A DNA stretch of 64,000 bases from Aselliscus stoliczkanus (Eukaryota; Chordata; Mammalia; Chiroptera; Hipposideridae), in the NCBI GenBank assembly GCA_033961575.1, contig CM066727.1, forward strand, positions 154,861,434 through 154,925,433, written 5' to 3'. Each line of letters opens with the position of its first letter. Within the stretch, counting starts at the first letter, position 1. A program made the position numbers and the translations under genes. A model generated the notes under the pieces. That model was not told where the DNA came from, did no database searches, and saw only the letters and a list, made by a program, of their open reading frames with translations. This document shows, piece after piece, positions 57,328 through 64,000 of the stretch.

Positions 57328-60300
57328 CTAGAATGGGGAGAGAGAGACCCAGCTTAGCCTCCTGATGTGCCCTTTACCCCGCACTTCCCATCTACTTCCG
57401 AACCCTCCACTCCTACTCTCCCATCTTTGAGTTCAGTTTCCAATTGCTGAGAATTTGAACTTCCTAGTCCTGGGTTTTAGGGTCAAGTTGTTAATTGCCT
57501 TGCTCCCTATCGTATTGAACTTGCCGGCATGATTCCCTGGCACTGTTTTATTCCAACCGGACAAGCCACTCTCTGAGCCTCGGTCAGTATCATCACCTGT
57601 AAAATGGGAGCAATATAACAAAGTAGTAAAGAAGTGATTATGTATTCTGTGAAGGTGCTCGATAAATGCCAGCTTCCTTCTCATCCTCTTGCCCAGGCTG
57701 TTGCTTTACCAGGAAGCTTTACCTTGACCAGCCATGAGCCGATTTTCTGAACCTGTTTCATACTCTCTTATTCCAGGATTCTTTCTCAGACCAACAGAGC
57801 TCTGCCCTGATAAGCCCATCACCCTCACTGTCTTTGTGCTGCATGTAAAGCAGCACCTTGAAGCAGAGACTGTCCTCCTCACACCTCAGCACTCAAGACA
57901 GCATTCAGCTTTGAAGGAGCAACTTAGGCTGGGGATGATGGACAGAAAACTGGGACAGTCAGGTGAGCTCATTCCTGCTGCTCCAGAGCCCCAGCCCCCA
58001 GAGCAGAGGACAGGAAGGAAAGGATAGAGGGAGGCTATGCAGAGGAGTCAAAGCAACGTGGTATAAAGAGCACGAGACTGGCAGGCGCTCAAAGACCACG
58101 AACCTGCTGGGGACAGTGGGCCTATCAGACTCGCCAAGCCTTGGTCTCTGTATCTGTTAACATAACATTTTCCTCTCCGCCCACTTCGCAGATTGAGGGG
58201 GGTTCAGGCAGATGATGAACAGGGAGAGCACTTCTGGCTGTGGTTCCCTCCACCAGTGGGGCAGTGGCAGACACTTACTTGTCCACCAGGCCCTTGTGCT
58301 GAAGTATGCTGTGTAGCTCCCGGGCTGTCTGGGGACCCTGCAGCTTCTGCCCATTCAGCATCTCTTTCTCCAGCTGCTCAATGGACTGTGAAGAAAACAG
58401 GATGGGTGAATGGAAATGGGAGAGGAGGGTGGTCAGAGGGAGGTGGAGAGTCTGTGGCTCAGATGACAGGTGGGAGTCTCAGGAGAAAAGAAAGGCTGGG
58501 CATAATGGTCACAACAGCCTTCATGTTTGTGCTTAAAAGATGCCTCAAGCCAAGTTCCTCTATCATGACACCTACAGGGCCCACCCTCCATTCCCCCTTC
58601 TCCCCAGAGCCCACCTTTCCTGTGCGAGCGAAGGCCTCGGCCACCTTGCGGTTCCGCCCTCCGTAGCAGGTAGTGATGAGGTCAGCAACACCACAGCTCT
58701 CCAAGAAGGTGGCGGAGGACACAGGGCCCCTGCAGAAGAGCTTGGCGAAGGCAATCATCTCCATGAGGCCCAGGCGGATTACCGCTGCCTTGGTGTTGTC
58801 GCCAAAGCCCAGCCCATCGCAGAAGCCAGCTCCCACAGCCACTATATTCTTTGGGGAGTGGAAGTCACAGGTGAGAAAGGATCCCCTCCTGCAGGCCGGC
58901 CCCTGCTTGGAGCCCTCAGCACCTGCCTCCTGCTCCTTCCATCAGCCATGACCTGCCCACTGAATAAGGGAAGTACAGCGGATGGGCTCCTCAACTATTT
59001 CTACCTCTTGGTTTTCCCACTTTTAGCCTGGGCTTGTGCTTTCTGGCTCCCCAGCTCTGCTCCATACTCTATCCTTGAGGACATTTACTGAAAATCAGTC
59101 CCCTGCCCAGCTGACCCTCCTATCTATGCCTATTCCTGATCTCTACAGCTCTGTCCAGGATCCAGAGTTCTGGCCATCAATTTGTCTGGGTGTCCTGGAT
59201 GTCTTGTCTCCCATTAGCCTGGGTGCTCCCCTAAGGCATCTCCTCCTCCCCCTGAACCACCCCCTGGAGCCAAGGATAGGGATGTTCTACAAGAGGCTCC
59301 AGGGAGAAAGGAAGAAGGGGGTCTAATGTCTGATGGTGAATAATCATTAAGCCTGAATCACTGAATGACCTGCTTTGCTTCTGCAGCCCTTCCTATGTGT
59401 ACAGGACTTGGTGGGCAACAGGAGCGACTGCCCCTGAGTGAGAACCTGCAGTGCCAGTAACCGTATAGTGAAGCCAGGCTCTCCTTCAGGACCTCCTCCC
59501 CACCCCATAGCTGCCTGTGCGTCCCTCTCACCTTTAAGGCCCCACAGATCTCTACTGTGTCCACCTCTTGCACCACCGTGATGCGGAAATTTGGTGTCTG
59601 CATCAGTTCTTTCAGAAGCTGTCCCTGGGCCAGGTCCTTGCAGCCTAAAGTGGGGAGGGGCAAGGTTTTAAGGGGGCCTCTTGACTCTTTTTCCCACACC
59701 TGCCCTAAGCAGGACCTGCAACCCTTTCCCTGGGGGTGTCCCAACCCTCCCTCACCTCTGATGCTTAGGTCTTCTTCCTTAAGGAAGATGGCTAAGTGGG
59801 GTGGGGAAGAGATTATGGGGAGGGGATGTAACTGGAGCTGCATTGGGTATGTGGGGGCAGGGGGCTCTCACCAATGGTTGTCTCACAGAACTTCTCATCA
59901 GCCACCTCGTTGGCAATGTTGGCCCCCATCAGCACATTCATGGAGATGCCAAGGTGCTCCCCAATCACTTCAGAGATGAGCTTCAGCCCGTTAGGGCCCT
60001 CATCTACCCCCTGGGCACAGGATGGATCTCAGGCCAGGTGCCCTTTATGCCCAACTGAGGGCTTCCCTCCCAGAAATCCTGCCCCTTCCAAGTCCACTCT
60101 TCATCAGTGTCCCCAAAAGTCCTGTCCTGTTCCAACCCAGCCAAAGCTTGTCAGGAGGGTAGATGGCATTTGAAAATGAATACACCTGAAACTCCTTCCA
60201 CATACCCTTAACCGATCTACCTCTCCAAGGCAATGTATCCCCTCCACATCCCTAAACAGCCCATTCCTGGGTACCCCAAACCAGCTGCCATCCCAGCCAT

Positions 60301-62245
60301 TGCTCCAAACCAACTTCTCTTTCACACTCCTCTAACTGGCCTGTTTCTCATACCTCCCAAGCATCCCCTGTACACCTCCTAAACTCCCCAAAACATCTGC
60401 CTCCAAGCTGATCTCTTATCTATTCTCCAATCAGCCCCCAGCAGCTGACTGTTTCTCAGGCCTTCCCAAAACCAACTCTTTCCCTGTCTCTAGAAAACTC
60501 CTAGCCTACTTTGCCACTTACTCTTCTCCTCACTTTGCCCACCCTGCGCCCCACAACAGATAGCTGCACCCCCACCCACATGAAGGTGTCCCTGGCACCT
60601 TAATGAGAGATATCCCAATGGTGTTTGCCTTCAGGTGGCCCTTGAGCTGATCACAGATCTTGCCGATGAACTGATGGGGCACCACAAAGATCAGGATGTC
60701 AGCATTTGCTGCAGCTTGGACCACATCTGGGACAGCCACCTATGGGGGTGACAAGTGCTCATGGCCCTGACAGACTTCTAGTCCCTCTGAAATCCCACTC
60801 AGGAGATCTAAAAGCCAAAGAGTGAGACTGGTGGGAGAAAAGGAAGGGTAGTTTGGGGACTGAATCTGGAAGGGCTGAACTTGGAGGAATAAGACACTAT
60901 TCCTTCCCCCTAGCCATCACTCCCTCTCAGCTCCAGCTGTCCTGGGCTCTTGACTCCTGGAAACCTCCTCCAGCACTCTCCTAGCCCTTGGCTGGGGGAC
61001 AGTTTGGGAGGCCAAAGGAGGCCTGGGCTTGGCAGAAGGAAGAGGCCAAGTAATTTCATCACCCTTTTCACTAAGGGCCCCAACTGGGAAGGGAGAGCCC
61101 CAGTATTCCTGCTGTCTTCTCTGCTGTAGGGAGCAAACCACGTGGATTTGACCAAAGACCTTAAGTCCAAGGAGCAGCTTCTAGTCTGCTAATATCCCAG
61201 TGAATGAGTAACAAGATTAGAGCCTGAGGCGGGCACCACCTGGACCCCAGGTCTGGGAGCCTGAGAAGCTGCCTTTGGTTACCATGGAAACCCACTTCCT
61301 TTCCCCCCTTTAAAAGCCTGGGAGCCCATAAGTGGGTGCGTGGTGGGTATTTAGGTCCTCAGTTCCAGTAAGTGCCCTTTGGAGGCTGTGCATTAGAGTT
61401 CCCTGTGCCTGGATCAGCCCTCCTGAGACACTTCCCAAGTCCAGGTGGCACCCGAAGTCCCCCCCCACCAGCAGGAAGCACCCCTCCACTTCCCTCTCCC
61501 TTCCTGGCAGGGTATGGGGCTCACCACGTTGGGGGGCAGCTTGTGCCCTGGCAGGTATTTGACATTCTCATGCTGTGTGTTGATGATCTCTGTCAGCTTG
61601 CGGCCCCCGACGTCTTCCTCAAACACCCACATGGTCACCCGTGGGTCAAAGCTTGCCAGCTGGGCTGCATTGCCACCCACAATCTTGGCGATGGCTGAGC
61701 CCCTGGCAGGAGGGGGAGCACAGAAAGTGTCGGAGTGGGAGCGTGAGGGAGGAACAGTGGTAGGGGAGGGGGCAGTGTTCCACCTCAGGATATCGCAGCA
61801 GCCCACCAGATTATTTACTAGCTACCTTCCGGGCCACCCCCCACCCCTGTGACAGTGTGTCCCTAGTGAGACTCAGTCTACCTCACACTTTGATGCTGGA
61901 GAAGGGCACCAGGTGTTTGATCTTCCCACTCGCCCAAACCCAAGCAGCTTTTTGGTCAGGAAGCACTCTGGAGGCTCCCCTCCTGTGATGACAGGTGCAG
62001 CTGCCAGGGCGGGCAGGGGCCAGGAGAGGTTTGGGCACCATCTCTCTTTCGGGGGTAGGCACAGAAGATAGCAAGGATGGAAGAGGAACCAGAGGGTTTC
62101 GCCTACCCTCGGCCTGCCTCCTGCCCACCAAGCCTGCCTCCCTCGCCCCCTGTGTACTTGGGGGAACCCCCCTTTCCTCCTCATGCCCCCTGACAGCCAC
62201 TTACCAGTTGCCTGAGCCTACAATGCAGACTTTTTTGCCGGCCAT
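57231..62245 (-). CDS. GPD1: GPD1, cytosolic NAD-dependent glycerol-3-phosphate dehydrogenase, complete gene
   Basis: Eight exons on the minus strand (62245-62205, 61702-61525, 60739-60599, 60010-59872, 59644-59532, 58848-58615, 58385-58279, 57327-57231) sum to 1,050 bases, i.e. 349 residues plus stop, exactly the human length. The enzyme interconverts dihydroxyacetone phosphate and sn-glycerol 3-phosphate with NADH in the cytosol, feeding glycerolipid synthesis and the glycerophosphate shuttle. Seen: Rossmann motif G10-S-G12-N-W-G15; K120 at the end of exon 3; catalytic K204 at the end of exon 5; T264 and substrate-binding R269 in [10 protein letters not shown]. The start ATG has context GGCACCATGG. 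The frame is intact throughout. One splice donor (after exon 3) has a weak interior. Confidence 0.98.
57328..58278 (-). other. GPD1: GPD1 intron 7
   Basis: 951-base GT-AG intron. Contains a MIR fragment near 57540-57680; nothing else recognised. Confidence 0.85.
57540..57680 (+). repeat. MIR fragment
   Basis: gagcctcggtcagtatcatc, cacctgtaaaatgggagcaa and gtgctcgataaatgcc follow the MIR 3' half; in GPD1 intron 7. Confidence 0.65.
58279..58385 (-). CDS. GPD1: GPD1 exon 7
   Basis: 107 bases, acceptor ttcttcacag, donor gtaagt. Encodes [20 protein letters not shown] through HKGLVD plus two bases of Lys318. Confidence 0.95.
58615..58848 (-). CDS. GPD1: GPD1 exon 6
   Basis: 234 bases, acceptor ccccaaag, donor gtgggc. 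Encodes [20 protein letters not shown], then [18 protein letters not shown], ending FARTGK. It contains the substrate-binding and C-terminal helical domain core. Confidence 0.96.
59532..59644 (-). CDS. GPD1: GPD1 exon 5
   Basis: 113 bases, acceptor ccactttag, donor gtgaga. Encodes [19 protein letters not shown] through VEICGALK; the last codon is catalytic Lys204. Confidence 0.95.
59872..60010 (-). CDS. GPD1: GPD1 exon 4
   Basis: 139 bases, acceptor tgtgcccag, donor gtgaga. Encodes [20 protein letters not shown] through [10 protein letters not shown], ending with one base of Gly167. Confidence 0.95.
60599..60739 (-). CDS. GPD1: GPD1 exon 3
   Basis: 141 bases, acceptor cccccatag, donor gtgcca (only GT plus G at +3 fit consensus). 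Encodes [20 protein letters not shown], then [11 protein letters not shown], and ends GISLIK with Lys120. Confidence 0.95.
61525..61702 (-). CDS. GPD1: GPD1 exon 2
   Basis: 178 bases, acceptor cctgccag, donor gtgagc. Encodes [19 protein letters not shown] through GHKLPPNV and completes the Rossmann fold start. Confidence 0.96.
62205..62245 (-). CDS. GPD1: GPD1 exon 1 (coding part)
   Basis: Encodes [13 protein letters not shown] and two bases of Trp14; donor gtaagt. It contains most of the NAD-binding glycine motif. Confidence 0.96.
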
Positions 62246-62335
62246 GGTGCCGCTTTTCTGCCTGAGCCGCTCGGTGCCACACTCCCCAGCTCCTCTGCCG
62301 ACTAGGAGCATATAACTAACTCCGCCACACGTGGG
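62246..62335 (-). promoter_or_regulatory. GPD1: GPD1 5'UTR and core promoter
   Basis: On the minus strand a TATA-like GTTATATG (62316-62309) lies about 65-70 bases before the ATG, placing a TSS near 62280. An E-box CACGTG (62328-62333) lies just upstream of it. A TATA-type promoter fits a tissue-regulated metabolic gene; factor binding is inference. Confidence 0.6.
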
Positions 62336-64000
62336 TGCAGCCAAGCCCCGCCCTCCAGGGGTGGGTGGGAAGGCGGGCGCCCAGGGAGAGAGTCTGGCAG
62401 AGCCAGGGAAATGGGAGAAAAGAGACAGGTGCACAACAGGGTTGGGGCAGAGACCAGGCCCCACTCTTCCTCGTAGGTTTGCCAGCTGACTGTGCTGGCG
62501 AGCTTCTTTCCTTGGCCCCAGCCCAGTGCCTCCCCACCCCACCCCTCCTGCAATGGTCTCATTTTGAGGTCTGCCAAGAAATAGCCCAGATAAGCAAGTG
62601 ACTGGCCCCCCTCACTCCCTTCTGTCTCCCAGCACTGCAATAAATTGTATGCAGCCCTAGTAGCAGCTACAGGAATGCTTTCTTTTCCGAAGTATATGTC
62701 TTGCATATCCTCCCAGGACCCCCACCCCCACCCCACCAAACTGCTCTACAGTTTTGCCTGTAGTAGTGACAGAGACCAATGTCACTGGCCCCACACTAGC
62801 TCCACTGCAGGGCTGTGGGAAGGAGGGGTGATGGGTGTGGCCTCACTTTTAAAGCGAAGACCCTACATAAGAGGTAAAGGCCTGCTTTGGAGACAACCCA
62901 GCCCAAGGATAAGAAGAGACCCCAGAGCCCTGAGAGATCATCATCTTGGTTACCCACAGTGGTCATCTCAGGGACTCTCCAGTGGGGCTCTCCTCACCTC
63001 AAAGGACCCCACCTGAATGTCTTCCAGGAAGGGAGGGTGGGAAAGGTCAGAGCAGAGGCTCTGATGCCAAGTGGCCCACAGTTCCCCTTTTGTGGGAATT
63101 GAAAAAAAGGACAGGAGAGAGAAGGCGGTGGCCAGTGTTCACTGTCCTTGGGAGGCTTTCAGCATCCTTCAGCTCTTCCTTGGATTTCTGAATCACCACC
63201 CTGAGGGCTCCCTCAGGTTAGTGGCCAGTTTGCAGAAACTAGAAAGTGGGGGGGGTGGGGACAGGACCTGGGGCAGCTGTGACATCTGTGGAGCTTGGTG
63301 GTCTCAGATGCTGTAATTGAGAACAAGTGGGGTGCATGACTTTGGGGGGAGGGCACAATGAAATGAGCACATTCAGCAGGTTCCGGCTCTACATCGCCTG
63401 TAGCCATCTGTTTGACACAGAGGAAGTTCTGGTTTCTAGGTTGATGCAGAGTGAGGCAAAGGGCCTGAACATGCCAGCTGTCTGTGCACCTTGGCCCAGA
63501 GGGCAGAGACCACTATGTGCTCACATGCTGACCTCCTGGTCTGGCAGACTATTAAGTGGGTGTTTCCAATCCCCTGGGCTGCTGCTGGTCGGCAACAGTG
63601 ATAAGCACTGGGCCAGAGGGGAGTCTGTGTGCAACCACGGGGTAAGTGGACGCAAGGTCAAGACTGGGGAGCAGTGGTTTTCGAAGTTGTAGGGACTGCC
63701 CAAGAAAAGCCCACCATATTCTCCTTCCATGGCCAGAGAATTCCCACAGGGGAATATAAATACGTGAAACTGGTAGCTGTTTCCCTTAGGAACAAAGCTG
63801 CACCTACTAGAGTCAGTCTCCCACAAATCACTCCAGTACTGCACTGGCACTGAGACAAAGGCACCAGTGCCAGGCTGCCAGCTGGGACACTGATTATGGG
63901 GGATGGAAGAGCATGCTTCTGTCCCTAGCAGATACAAGAACCCAAAAAAAACAAAACAGGTATTTGGGCATAAAACCCTCTTGTTTTTGCTTAAATGCTT
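62336..64000. other. region upstream of GPD1
   Basis: About 1.7 kb, GC-moderate, without SINEs or recognisable exons. In human the next gene here is SMARCD1, which is not reached. Confidence 0.6.

Larger units (their letters stand above)
58386..62204 (-). other. GPD1: GPD1 introns 1-6
   Basis: From 5' to 3' the introns are 502, 785, 588, 227, 683 and 229 bases, all GT-AG. No SINE insertion was seen in any of them, in sharp contrast with CERS5. Confidence 0.85.

Overview
This is a mammalian nuclear segment with spliced genes, GT-AG introns, a CpG-island promoter, and MIR/L2/L1/DNA-transposon fossils. About 36 copies of a tRNA-headed SINE are present. Its long form (head GGGCCGGCC, tail CCAATAAAATCTT) resembles the Ves SINEs of bats, and a short mariner-like MITE fits the same picture. 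A bat (Chiroptera) is therefore the most likely source; the species cannot be named from the sequence. The four genes match human 12q13.12 in order and relative orientation: LIMA1, CERS5, COX14, GPD1.

Layout. 1-10.7 kb: the last two coding exons of LIMA1 (+), its 3'UTR, and the upstream intron. 10.7-13.2 kb: intergenic. 13.2-43.5 kb: complete CERS5 (+), ten coding exons totalling 392 codons plus stop, with a CpG-island promoter and an 18.6 kb first intron packed with SINEs. 43.5-51.1 kb: gene-free, repeat-rich gap between the convergent CERS5 and COX14. 51.1-54.8 kb: COX14 (-), whose whole 57-residue protein lies in one exon, with a GC-rich promoter carrying tandem ETS sites and a CCAAT box. 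55.3-62.3 kb: complete GPD1 (-), eight coding exons totalling 349 codons plus stop, with a long 3'UTR. 62.3-64 kb: GPD1 upstream region.

The genes are neighbours by synteny, not an operon. LIMA1 is an actin-bundling LIM protein, CERS5 makes C16-ceramide in the ER, COX14 supports COX1 synthesis and assembly in mitochondria, and GPD1 is cytosolic NAD-dependent glycerol-3-phosphate dehydrogenase. All reading frames reconstruct without frameshift or premature stop. I found no undescribed gene system. The most informative non-genic signal is the SINE family: a long form with AATAAA plus TCTTT, and a short head-only form lacking both. Nested insertions suggest the short form is the younger one.
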